From NCBI GenBank assembly GCA_021785435.1, contig JAJYFE010000039.1:1-34455 (forward strand): DNA of 34,455 bases, given 5' to 3'. The DNA is from Planctomycetota bacterium. GTDB lineage: Bacteria > Planctomycetota > Phycisphaerae > WQYP01. The translations under genes were made by a program, and so were the position numbers. Below are positions 7,323 through 15,058 of the stretch, in pieces; positions within the stretch are counted from its first letter, which is position 1, and the number at the start of each line of letters is the position of its first letter. The notes under the pieces were generated by a model. That model made no database searches, was not told where the DNA came from, and was given only the letters and a program-made list of their open reading frames with translations.

Positions 7323-8792
7323 ATGATGAACGCCGCCGCCCCACTGCCGAAAGATAGCGCCGAACTGCCTGAGATCTGTGGCTCAGAAGACCTGCTGGAC
7401 GCGGCACGGCCCACAGAGGCGCCCCCCACCCCAGGCGATGCCGGCATCGCCTGGGATTCGGTTCGCAGCGTTTTCGCTATCGCTTTGCACATGCACCAGC
7501 CTCTGATTCCCGCCGGCGGTGATGATTTGGCCACGGCCCGTATCATCAGCAACCTGCAGTACATGATGGAACACCTCTCCAGCGGAGACAACCATAATGC
7601 TGCGGTGTTTCATTGGTGCTACAAACGCATGGGCGAGTTTATTCCGGAACTGGTGCAGGCCGGTCGGCAGCCACGCATCATGCTGGATTATTCCGGCTGC
7701 CTGCTGCACGGCCTGCGGCAAATGGGCCGGGACGATGTGTTCGAGAAGCTAAAGCTTATTACCTGCGATCCGCGTTATCGCCATTGCGTGGAATGGCTTG
7801 GCTCCGCCTGGGGTCACGCGGTGGCGCCCTCCACGCCAGTGCAGGATTTTCGCCTGCACGTGCAGGCCTGGCGGCATCACTTCGCGGCCATTTTCGGCGC
7901 CGAAGCGCTCTCCCGGGTGCGGGGTTTTTCGCCCTGCGAGATGGCGCTGCCTAACCATCCCGAGGTCTGCTACGAATTCCTTTGCACCCTTCGGGACTGC
8001 GGCTACCGTTGGCTGTTGGTGCAGGAGCACACGGTGGAAACGCCCGCGGAAGGCCGCCCCAGCGAACAACCGTATCTGCCGCACCGCCTGGTGGCGCGCG
8101 ATTCGCGCGGCCGAACGATCAGCATGATTGCTATTATCAAAACCCAAGGCAGCGATACCAAATTGGTCGGCCAGATGCAGCCCTACTACGAGGCCAAAAA
8201 CCTGGGTCCGATTATCAGCGGCGACCATGCCGTGCCACCGCTGGTGACGCAAATAGCCGACGGCGAAAATGGCGGCGTGATGATGAATGAATTCCCCCCG
8301 AAGTATCGGCAGGTGATGGAGGAAGCCTCCGGCAGCACCACGCCGGCGGTGAATGTCAGCGAATATCTGGCTTATCTGGGAAGCTTGGGCATCCGTGACG
8401 CTGACTTTCCTGTCCTGCAACCCGCCCTGCAGCACCGTATTTGGGAACGCTTCCCGGACGGGGCCGGCCCGGAAGCCATGGAGGACTTGATTACGAAACT
8501 AAGACAGGAAGACGCTCGCTTCAACATGGAGGGCGGCAGTTGGACGAACAATATCTCCTGGGTGCGCGGCTACGAAAACGTGCTAGACCCCATGCGGACC
8601 ACCAGTGCCTGGTTCGCCCGCAAGGTGCTGGCGCCGCATGTGTCTACCGCCGAGCCACGTTACCGTAACGCCCTTTTTCACCTGCTTTTAACGCAAACCA
8701 GCTGTTTCCGGTATTGGGGCCAGGGACGTTGGACAGATTACGGGCACGAGCTCTGCCGACGCACCATGGAAATATTGCGGCACGATTTTTAG
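7323..8792 (+). CDS. GH57-family glycoside hydrolase / glucan-modifying enzyme
   Basis: A 489-residue cytoplasmic protein (no signal peptide) of the GH57 family, which includes alpha-amylases, 4-alpha-glucanotransferases and branching enzymes. Conserved region 1 is seen as ALHMHQPL at 54-61, and the probable nucleophile region as GFSPCEMALPNH with Glu206. The acid/base aspartate further on cannot be fixed by eye. The start at 7323 follows AGAAGGA at 5 nt spacing; a second ATG at 7326 is equally possible, and the first 45 residues are not conserved. It is divergent from two glycosyltransferase genes, which supports a role in an alpha-glucan store. rsmA follows after 16 bp. The exact reaction is unknown. 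Confidence 0.85.
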   Translation: MMNAAAPLPKDSAELPEICGSEDLLDAARPTEAPPTPGDAGIAWDSVRSVFAIALHMHQPLIPAGGDDLATARIISNLQYMMEHLSSGDNHNAAVFHWCYKRMGEFIPELVQAGRQPRIMLDYSGCLLHGLRQMGRDDVFEKLKLITCDPRYRHCVEWLGSAWGHAVAPSTPVQDFRLHVQAWRHHFAAIFGAEALSRVRGFSPCEMALPNHPEVCYEFLCTLRDCGYRWLLVQEHTVETPAEGRPSEQPYLPHRLVARDSRGRTISMIAIIKTQGSDTKLVGQMQPYYEAKNLGPIISGDHAVPPLVTQIADGENGGVMMNEFPPKYRQVMEEASGSTTPAVNVSEYLAYLGSLGIRDADFPVLQPALQHRIWERFPDGAGPEAMEDLITKLRQEDARFNMEGGSWTNNISWVRGYENVLDPMRTTSAWFARKVLAPHVSTAEPRYRNALFHLLLTQTSCFRYWGQGRWTDYGHELCRRTMEILRHDF

Positions 8793-8808
8793 ACCATGGT
8801 TTCGCCCG

Positions 8809-10041
8809 ATGCAACCCGAAGAGATACGACGAATACTCCGCGCGGCCGCAGGCCGGCCACGGCACCGCTGGGGCCAGCATTTCATGGTCGATCAGAAAAT
8901 CCTGCAGGAGATCGTCGCCACAGCGGAGCTTTCGCCCGCCGACATCGTGCTCGAGGTCGGCCCAGGGCCGGGGAATCTGACGGCGCTGCTGGCGGCCAAG
9001 GCGGGCGCGGTCCTGGCTGTGGACATCGATAAAAAGCTGCTGCCAGCCGCAGCACGACATTGGCGTGGGCTGACGAATGTGCGGTGGCTGTGCGCCGACG
9101 TGCTGGCGGGAAAACACCTCATCAATCCCGTGGTCATCCAGGCGCTGCCGAGCCTGGCCCAACCGATTGGAATTTCCGACGGCGACCGCCCCATCAAACT
9201 AGTGGCCAACCTGCCGTACAACATCGCCAGTCCGCTCGTGGCCGAACTGCTGTTGCGGCACTGGCAGACGCGCCGCGCCGCGCTGCTGCGGCCTTCACCG
9301 AAACCAGAGGACGGCCAGGCGGCAACCAACTATGGAACCCCCGACGACTCTGTAACCGGGGATTATGGATGCGGGCGGACAGCCGCCGAGGGCGGCGGCT
9401 CCACATTTTCATGCGCCGAGGGCGGCGGTTCCACATTTTTAGGCTCCGCGGGCGCCCCGTGGCACTGGAGTGGCTGTCTAGAGCAGTCCGCGCCGGCCGC
9501 TGACGCGAAGCGATCTGAAAGCAACGCCGCCCTCAAGCTCGTGCTGACCCGGTTGGTCTTCACGGTGCAATGGGAGGTGGCGCAACGCATGCGGGCCGCC
9601 CCCGGCACCTCTGATTATGGCGCCCTGGGTGCGTTTCTTCAATTACTCGCCCACGTGCGAATCGTGCGATCCATTGCACCCGGCAGTTTTTGGCCACCAC
9701 CGAAAGTCCGTTCCGCGCTGGTGGTCATTGAGCCGGATGAAGAAAAAGTCGCCCAGGTTGCGGACGCGCCACATCTGCAGCGAACCCTGGCGATCCTTTT
9801 CGCCCACCGCCGCCAAAATCTGGCCAACGCCATCCACCATGGTTTTCCGAGCGCTAGTCCTTCCGAAGTACGGCGACTCTTGGCGCCCGCCGGTTTTACC
9901 AGCCAGGAACGGGTTCAGGAAATCACCCCGCGCCAGTTTCTACGTCTTGCGCAGACCCTGCAAAACTTAGTTCCCGGTATGGCCCACGGTCTTCATGGGA
10001 TGCGGCCTGATTTTTTGGCGAACGCCGGCCCGCCGCGATAG
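8809..10041 (+). CDS. rsmA: 16S rRNA (adenine1518/1519-N6)-dimethyltransferase with insertion
   Basis: Dimethylates two adjacent adenines near the 3' end of 16S rRNA using SAM. The family order is clear: RWGQHFMVDQKIL near residue 23, SAM motif I LEVGPGPGNLTALL near 48, catalytic NLPYNIASP at 134-142, then VLTRLVFTVQWEVAQRM from about 245 and a C-terminal domain with FAHRRQNLANAI and TPRQFLRLAQTL. It is 410 aa against the usual 260-290. The excess is a roughly 85-residue Gly/Ser/Ala-rich insertion between motif IV and the LQKEV-type segment, which contains two tandem copies of a 30-bp repeat. The reading frame is kept, so the enzyme is probably active. No strong ribosome site precedes the ATG; it may be translationally coupled to the GH57 gene. 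Confidence 0.92.
   Translation: MQPEEIRRILRAAAGRPRHRWGQHFMVDQKILQEIVATAELSPADIVLEVGPGPGNLTALLAAKAGAVLAVDIDKKLLPAAARHWRGLTNVRWLCADVLAGKHLINPVVIQALPSLAQPIGISDGDRPIKLVANLPYNIASPLVAELLLRHWQTRRAALLRPSPKPEDGQAATNYGTPDDSVTGDYGCGRTAAEGGGSTFSCAEGGGSTFLGSAGAPWHWSGCLEQSAPAADAKRSESNAALKLVLTRLVFTVQWEVAQRMRAAPGTSDYGALGAFLQLLAHVRIVRSIAPGSFWPPPKVRSALVVIEPDEEKVAQVADAPHLQRTLAILFAHRRQNLANAIHHGFPSASPSEVRRLLAPAGFTSQERVQEITPRQFLRLAQTLQNLVPGMAHGLHGMRPDFLANAGPPR
9385..9444 (+). repeat. Two tandem 30-bp repeats inside rsmA
   Basis: Units 9385-9414 and 9415-9444 share their first 25 positions with one mismatch (gccgagggcggcgg core, then tccacatttt). They encode the repeated decapeptide pattern AEGGGSTF-xx at residues 193-212. 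The surrounding insertion has the same Gly/Ser-rich, non-conserved look. Confidence 0.85.
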
Positions 10042-10052
10042 CGCCAAGCCCC

Positions 10053-10119
10053 CCACGTCTTAGCGGCGGCATTCATGCCGCCGGTGGGTATGTCCCCGTC
10101 CCAAAATCCGGCCACACCC
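10053..10119 (-). mobile_element. Partial second copy of the 7140-7265 element, inverted
   Basis: Read on the minus strand it begins gggtgtggccggatttt and continues through an acatacccac block to the ggcggcatgaatgccgcc hairpin and taagacg, matching 7140-7207 with scattered substitutions. The second terminal repeat is not recognisable; the sequence beyond runs into the rsmA stop codon. The hairpin ggcggcat/atgccgcc could also act as an rsmA transcript end, though there is no T-run. Confidence 0.6.
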
Positions 10120-10235
10120 TCCTCATGGTGATCCAGCTTCCATCCCCTTGGCAGCGGGGGCCTTTGCGTTTAAACTAACTGGAAACCCTAAATCCGATCA
10201 TGGGATGCCCCGGGGCCTTTCGGGGGGGGACCAAC

Positions 10236-11768
10236 ATGCTGGCCAAAGTGCACAGTTTCGTGTTGCAGGGAATCGATGCCCTGCGCTGCGAAGTCGAAGT
10301 CAATGTCGCCAACCGTGAATACGGCGATCCGTTGATCGTGGGACTGGCGGACAAGGCAGTCAGCGAATCCCTGGACCGCATTCACACCGCGATGGTCAAC
10401 AGCGGTTTTCCCTTTCCGCAGCAGCGTCTGCTGGTGAATCTGGCGCCGGCGGACATCCGCAAAGAAGGCAGCGCCTTGGAGTTGCCGATTGCGTTGGGCA
10501 TTCTGCAGGCCGGCCGCACCATTACGGGCGACGGCCACAAGGATTCCCTGGTGGCCGGTGAGCTGGCTCTGGACGGCTCGGTGCGGCCTATCAAAGGGGC
10601 GTTGTCGATGGCGATGCTGGCCGCGGAACATGGCCTGAAGCGCCTGCTGCTGCCGCCGGCCAACGCCCGCGAAGCGGCGGTGGTGCCGGGTATCGACATA
10701 TATCCCATCGATTCCCTGACCACGCTGGTGGGTTTTCTGAATGGGCAACTCGAATTGGAGCCGGAAACGGCCGAGGATGCCGAGGGGCAAGTCCTGGCGG
10801 CCGCCTACGATGTGGATTTCGCGGACGTGCGGGGCCAGGAAGCGGCCAAGCGGGCCTTGACCATCGCCGCCGCGGGGCGACATAACGTGCTGCTGCTGGG
10901 GCCGCCGGGGGCAGGCAAAACCATGCTCTGTCAGCGGCTGCCGACGATTCTGCCGGCGCTGACCCGCCAGGAAGCGCTCGAGACTTCGCGGATTTACTCC
11001 GCCTGCGGCCTCCTGCCGAAAGGCGCCAGTCTGATGCGCACCCGGCCGGTGCGGGCCCCGCATCACACCGCCAGCGGCGCGGCGATGGTCGGCGGCGGAA
11101 CAATTCCGCGTCCCGGAGAAGCCTCGCTGGCGCATCACGGCGTGCTGTTTCTTGACGAGTTGCCGGAATTTTCACGCCACGTGTTGGAGATGCTCCGCCA
11201 ACCCATGGAATCCGGTGTCCTGACTATCAGTCGCGCCCATTCCAGCGTCAGTTTTCCGGCCCGCTTTATGTTGGTGGCAGCGATGAATCCATCCGCGTCC
11301 GGCCGAGGCACCCTGGATCGGCGCAACGCCAAGGCCACAGAACTGGCCGCCATGGACAAATATATGGGGCGGTTGTCCGGCCCGCTGCTGGATCGCATCG
11401 ATATCCATCTGGAAGTCCCCGCGGTGACCTATCGCGATTTAACGAGCAAGGCCACCGGGACCAGCTCGGCCCAGATGCGGGAACAAGTGCAGCGGGCCCG
11501 AGCCCGTCAGAGTGCGCGCTTCGGCGGGGAAAGCACCATGACCAACGCCGGTATGAAGACGCAGCAGCTTAAAGAATTTTGTCCACTGGATGAAACCTGT
11601 CTGCTGCTGCTTAAGCAGGCCATGGAAGAAATGGGCTTAAGCGCCCGGGCCTTCGATAAAATTCGCCGCCTGGCCCGCACCATCGCCGATCTGGACGACC
11701 TGGACGCCATCGCCCCACAACATATCAGCGAAGCCATCGGCTACCGGATCTTAGACCGAAAATATTGA
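10236..11768 (+). CDS. comM: ComM/YifB-family AAA+ ATPase (magnesium-chelatase-like)
   Basis: 510 residues. It starts MLAKVHSFVLQGIDA, the usual ComM/YifB beginning, behind a G-rich ribosome site; the frame is open a further 12 codons upstream. Order: N-terminal Lon-protease-like domain of about 170 residues (ELALDGSVRPIKGAL), Walker A GPPGAGKT at 222-229, RPVRAPHHTASGAAMVGGG, Walker B VLFLDELPEFSRHVLE, sensor segment VAAMNPSASG, and a C-terminal Mg-chelatase domain ending GYRILDRKY. Haemophilus and Vibrio ComM is a helicase that promotes branch migration in natural transformation. The usual PCGY-type cysteine cluster after NPS is reduced here. Convergent with murQ, 20 bp apart. Confidence 0.93.
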   Translation: MLAKVHSFVLQGIDALRCEVEVNVANREYGDPLIVGLADKAVSESLDRIHTAMVNSGFPFPQQRLLVNLAPADIRKEGSALELPIALGILQAGRTITGDGHKDSLVAGELALDGSVRPIKGALSMAMLAAEHGLKRLLLPPANAREAAVVPGIDIYPIDSLTTLVGFLNGQLELEPETAEDAEGQVLAAAYDVDFADVRGQEAAKRALTIAAAGRHNVLLLGPPGAGKTMLCQRLPTILPALTRQEALETSRIYSACGLLPKGASLMRTRPVRAPHHTASGAAMVGGGTIPRPGEASLAHHGVLFLDELPEFSRHVLEMLRQPMESGVLTISRAHSSVSFPARFMLVAAMNPSASGRGTLDRRNAKATELAAMDKYMGRLSGPLLDRIDIHLEVPAVTYRDLTSKATGTSSAQMREQVQRARARQSARFGGESTMTNAGMKTQQLKEFCPLDETCLLLLKQAMEEMGLSARAFDKIRRLARTIADLDDLDAIAPQHISEAIGYRILDRKY

Positions 11769-11788
11769 CGGTGTTGGAACCCGGCCAG

Positions 11789-12685
11789 CTATCCGATAAG
11801 CACCCGCAGCTTCCCGGCCGCCTGCTCCAGTCGCCGGTCCGCCTCCGCGGCGGTACAGTGGTGGCGGTGCATGACCACCGCCCGCTTGACTTTCCCTCCG
11901 GCCCGAGCCAGCAGCCGTGCCGCCTGGCGCCGCTTCAGGGCGGTCAGTTCCATGATGATCCGCAAGCCGCGGTCGGTCAGCTTGCGGTTTCTTGTCACGT
12001 CTAAATCAACCATCAGGTTGCCATAGACTTTCCCCATTTGCACCATCGCCAGCGTGCTGATGGTGTTCAGCGCCAGCTTGGTGGCGGTGGCGGCTTTTAA
12101 ACGCGTCGAGCCGGCAATGATTTCCGGCCCGGTGGGCAGACCGATGAACAGGTCGACGGCGGCTCGGACCTGGCGGCGGTCGGTACAGGTCAGGAAAATA
12201 GTTTTCGCCTGGCGGCGGTGGGCTTCGGCCAAGGCGCCGTGGACGAAAGGGGTGGTGCCGCCGGCGGCGATGCCTATGACCACATCCGACGGTTTGACCG
12301 CCAAGGCCCGTATGGCTGCGGCGCCAGCGGCGGGATCATCTTCCACCTGTTCCACCGAACGCTTAAGCGCCGTCGCGCCTCCGGCGATCACGCCCACCAC
12401 CATGGCGGGATCGGTCGAAAACGTGGGCGGGCATTCCGCCGCATCCAACACGCCCAGGCGACCGCTGGTGCCGGCGCCCGCGTAAATTAGCCGGCCGCCG
12501 GCGGCAAAGCTCGCTGTGACGAGACGCACCGCCGTGGCCAACTCCTTCGCTCGACGCCGGACCGCTACCAACGCCTGGAGGTCTTCGCGATTCATCAACC
12601 GTACGGCCGGGAGAATCGCCAGACGATCCAGCTCTACCGAACGCGGGTTCCGCCGCTCGGTGTCAATATGGCCGCGGTTAAGGAT
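11789..12685 (-). CDS. murQ: N-acetylmuramic acid 6-phosphate etherase, apparent ATC start
   Basis: Cleaves the D-lactyl ether of MurNAc-6-phosphate in cell-wall recycling, giving GlcNAc-6-phosphate. SIS-domain motifs are clear: IYAGAGTSGRLGVLDAAECPPTF, AGGATALKRSVEQVEDD, IAAGGTTPFVHGAL and NRKLTDRGLRIIMELT. The N-terminal family sequence TERRNPRSVELDRLAILPAVRLMNRED is encoded upstream of the first ATG (12595) and TTG (12598), but no ATG, GTG or TTG occurs before the upstream stop. An ATC at 12685 has a perfect AGGAG 6 nt upstream and gives 298 residues, the same length as E. coli MurQ, with the catalytic glutamates at 84 and 115, one position from E. coli 83 and 114. I therefore place the start there. 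A sequencing error in an ATG is the alternative. Confidence 0.9.
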   Translation of the reverse strand: MLNRGHIDTERRNPRSVELDRLAILPAVRLMNREDLQALVAVRRRAKELATAVRLVTASFAAGGRLIYAGAGTSGRLGVLDAAECPPTFSTDPAMVVGVIAGGATALKRSVEQVEDDPAAGAAAIRALAVKPSDVVIGIAAGGTTPFVHGALAEAHRRQAKTIFLTCTDRRQVRAAVDLFIGLPTGPEIIAGSTRLKAATATKLALNTISTLAMVQMGKVYGNLMVDLDVTRNRKLTDRGLRIIMELTALKRRQAARLLARAGGKVKRAVVMHRHHCTAAEADRRLEQAAGKLRVLIG

Positions 12686-12752
12686 GAGTTGCTCCTGAAC
12701 GGCTCCAACTTACTTATGACCGTGGTGGTCCCTACCCCGGCCGGCTGCAACT

Positions 12753-12789
12753 AAAAAACAGGATCAGGACTGCCCCGTTGCGGGGGTCC
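12753..12789 (-). terminator. Possible terminator after yqgE
   Basis: On the minus strand a bulged hairpin (ggac-cccc / gggg-gtcc, 12789-12767) is followed eight bases later by six T (12758-12753). The T-run is further from the stem than in a typical intrinsic terminator. Confidence 0.3.
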
Positions 12790-12833
12790 GGGCCATGAGG
12801 GTGATGTCAGGCCACTTCCAGAACAGGCAAAGC

Positions 12834-13388
12834 CTAATTCACACGCGGGTCCGGCGGGATAAATTTGGGATCCAAATTGGGCGCTGCGGTCGCGCGGGCG
12901 ACGGCACGCGTCAAATCCAGCCATTGATCGTCATAGGTGTAAAAAACCTGCTCGGCGGATGCCATCGTCAGCAGCCAGGCGCCCTGCTGGATCTCGTTTT
13001 CCAACTGGCCGCCAGCCCAGCCGGCACTTCCCACCAGAAATTTGATCGGCGTAACGGAATTTTCCACGAGGTCCTTGACCGTCGCCCCGGACATCGTTAG
13101 AAAAAGCCCCGGCAACACCGGCATATCGGCCTGCTCTTCGTGGGTATGCAGGGCAATCAATGGACTCGGACACGGTCCGCCGTCATACAGCGGCGCGGGG
13201 TTGGCACACGGTTTCTCACTAACCTGTTTCCAAGCTTCACCGATGGTCTTCGGCAAGGGACGATTCACCACCATGCCCATGGATCCTTTTTCGCCATGCT
13301 CCACCAGCAGGATGACGGTTCGGAAAAAATTGGGATCGCGCAGCGACGGCGTCGCCACGAGAAATCTTCCTTTTAAGGATTCGCTCAT
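12834..13388 (-). CDS. yqgE: YqgE/AlgH family protein (UPF0301)
   Basis: 184 residues, the family's normal length. It reads MSESLKGRFLVATPSLRDPNFFRTVILLVEH, GSMGMVVNRP, LYDGGP and VGSAGWAGGQLENEIQQGAWLL, all diagnostic. The molecular function is not established; AlgH of Pseudomonas was named as an alginate regulator. The ATG at 13388 has GAGG about 7 nt upstream; a GTG at 13403 is in frame but less likely. It lies upstream of murQ on the same strand with 148 bp between them. Confidence 0.93.
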   Translation of the reverse strand: MSESLKGRFLVATPSLRDPNFFRTVILLVEHGEKGSMGMVVNRPLPKTIGEAWKQVSEKPCANPAPLYDGGPCPSPLIALHTHEEQADMPVLPGLFLTMSGATVKDLVENSVTPIKFLVGSAGWAGGQLENEIQQGAWLLTMASAEQVFYTYDDQWLDLTRAVARATAAPNLDPKFIPPDPRVN

Positions 13389-13647
13389 CGATGCGCCTCG
13401 CACCTCGAATCTCAGTACGGAGTGATCCCGGCAGAAGCGGGAGCTGACTCCAAGCCAGCGGGCACGGATCCGCCAGACAACCGGCTTGGTCTGCGCGGGA
13501 TTCCGGCGCGCACTACACCGTCGCGCTGCACCTCAGTGTCAGCTAGGTGCACCCCGGTTCCTTCCCGGACGCCGCCCCGCCGCCCGCCGGAAACACTCCC
13601 ACCCCGCTCCGCCGACCCGGCCGGCTGCAAAGTCGGGACGTCCCGGC
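13389..13647. other. Non-coding spacer with REP-like hairpins
   Basis: No gene visible. A cruciform-like structure lies at about 13430-13457 (outer ggagt/actcc around inner tcccg/cggga), and a 12-bp palindrome cgggacgtcccg near 13632-13643. The cccggccggctgcaa 15-mer near 13616 also occurs near 12736. Similar TCCCG...CGGGA hairpins recur at 18431-18447, 18491-18507 and 20841-20856. Confidence 0.5.
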
Positions 13648-13893
13648 TTAGGTGTGCAGACGGCCGCGGCCCACGAAGTAATAGATCAGCACGCCGGCGT
13701 ACGGCGGCGCGGCCATCAGCCAGTCAATGTGCATGAAGATGCCGACCACCGTCAGGATGTACGGCAGGACCAGCACCAACAGCCACGGTGTCTTGCGTGA
13801 AGATTCCGCGTCCGACTTGAGCACCTCGGAAATCATCACGATGACCACCACCACCGACAGGATCACCAGCAACCATGGTAACCACGTCGTCAT
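13648..13893 (-). CDS. Small two-helix membrane protein, unknown function
   Basis: 81 residues starting MTTWLPWLLVILSVVVVIVMISEVL, a membrane helix, followed by a short charged loop (KSDAESSRKTP) and a second hydrophobic stretch WLLVLVLPYILTVVGIFMHIDWLMAAPPYAGVL (shown here only in outline), ending FVGRGRLHT. The start at 13893 is preceded by AAAGGA; an in-frame extension to 13959 has no supporting features. I do not recognise a family. Its GC-rich third positions and good ribosome site favour a real gene. Confidence 0.6.
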   Translation of the reverse strand: MTTWLPWLLVILSVVVVIVMISEVLKSDAESSRKTPWLLVLVLPYILTVVGIFMHIDWLMAAPPYAGVLIYYFVGRGRLHT

Positions 13894-13990
13894 ACGTTTC
13901 CGTCCTTTCCAAAACCTGGTAACCAACCCTTCCACGAACCACCGGCGGCGACACACCACCGGCTAATAACTCCATATCGGCCGCTTCGGC

Positions 13991-14686
13991 CTAACGCATC
14001 ACCCATTTCCGAGACAATAGCCGCACCCGCGGCCGGATCCCAACGGCCCGCCCGGGAATCCAATAACGCAGCATCAGGGTCTTATGTAACACCACCGGTT
14101 TATGCGTAAGCGGATCCACTTGCGTCGCGATCGTCCCGGAAAGACCCGTCACAAACAACCGGATGGTTCCCGTTCCCGGTGGGACTCCGGCAAAAACCGC
14201 CACGGAATCCCTGGCGTTTTCCGCACCCTGCAGCAGCTTGCCGACCACGAGGGCCGGATTCACGATAAACGGATCCCCCGTGACCGTGCGTATTGTCTCA
14301 AGTAGAGCGGGCGTGACCGCCGCCACCGGCGCAATGATCTTACCGTTACCTGCGATTAAGGCAAAGCGAGGATTGAAATAAAGGTCCCGCGCCATCGGAT
14401 TCGTCACGGTATAGCGCAGGAACCAGAAAGCCTGGACAGGGACTTTTCCCTGCGGATTACGCACGAACACGCGATGCGGTTTGCTGGCCGTAAAGTTGAT
14501 GTGCCAACTGCGGCTAATCAGCGGTACAGTGGGCCACGGCCTGCTGGGCGCCGCAACCGCTCCGGCAACAGAGCCGAGCAACAACAGCCCTGCCGCCAGC
14601 GAGCCGTATCGGGCGACCCGATGCGATTCGCCGGGTGGCGTCACCCGAATATTGATTAGCGGTGACGGGTTTACCCGTGGGCCCAT
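13991..14686 (-). CDS. Exported protein of unknown function
   Basis: 231 residues. The start at 14686 is set by GGAGGT 9 nt upstream. A signal peptide is likely: charged N region to about residue 27 (SHRVARYG), hydrophobic core SLAAGLLLLGSVAGAVAA, then a cleavable AAPS. The mature part is beta-rich, with blocks SWHINFTASKPHRVFV, FWFLRYTVTNPMARDLYFNP, a central VVGKLLQGAENARDSVAVFAGVPPG and a final LHKTLMLRYWIPG. This pattern suggests an immunoglobulin-like or similar periplasmic beta domain, but no named family is recognised. The frame is open upstream to 15034 without coding character. No functional link to dnaK, 370 bp upstream, is evident. Confidence 0.7.
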   Translation of the reverse strand: MGPRVNPSPLINIRVTPPGESHRVARYGSLAAGLLLLGSVAGAVAAPSRPWPTVPLISRSWHINFTASKPHRVFVRNPQGKVPVQAFWFLRYTVTNPMARDLYFNPRFALIAGNGKIIAPVAAVTPALLETIRTVTGDPFIVNPALVVGKLLQGAENARDSVAVFAGVPPGTGTIRLFVTGLSGTIATQVDPLTHKPVVLHKTLMLRYWIPGRAVGIRPRVRLLSRKWVMR

Positions 14687-15058
14687 GTTCACACCACCTC
14701 CTCGGGAAAGATGGATTTCTAAAACGCATTCTATACCACTTATCCAGCTTTGCAAGGGGCCAGGTCGTCGGGTCATCAAGGGGCAACGGACGGGACAATC
14801 TTTTTCGGGCGGAGCCGTCACGACCCAGTGCGGTGAAGCCGCAACTAAATAGATAACCCCCGATCCGCACGGAGGCGGATCGGCGGCGGCGGATTGAGAA
14901 GTTGCCGCGGAGACCTGGCCTGGGGTGGATTCGCCGCCGGCCAAAATCTTCGCGTCGTGCGACGAAACACAGAGATTGTGATATAGATAGCCAGCGATGT
15001 TAAGCCATGGGCGGGGGCTGCCGGCTATGGCCATGGCTCGCGCGTCGCCGCAGGCGGC
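14687..15058. other. Spacer between dnaK and the exported protein
   Basis: No gene is visible. It holds a 9-bp hairpin at 14860-14883 (ccgatccgc / gcggatcgg, 6-nt loop), a candidate end for the dnaK transcript but without a T-run, and one copy of a dispersed repeat around 14926-14990. Confidence 0.5.
14926..14990 (+). repeat. Dispersed repeat, copy 1
   Basis: The segment with cttcgcgtcgtgcga, gaaacac and gtgatatagata matches 30440-30510 (cttcgcgtcgcgcga, gaaacac, gtgatacggatg) in the same order. Both are preceded by a gat-cgccgccg block. In copy 2 the core forms a perfect cttcgcg/cgcgaag hairpin. Confidence 0.5.

Noticed and set aside
14687..15034. N-terminal extension of the exported protein (frame open to 15034)
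   Set aside because: The extension precedes a strong GGAGGT ribosome site and a normal signal peptide starting at 14686, and it overlaps hairpins and a dispersed repeat.
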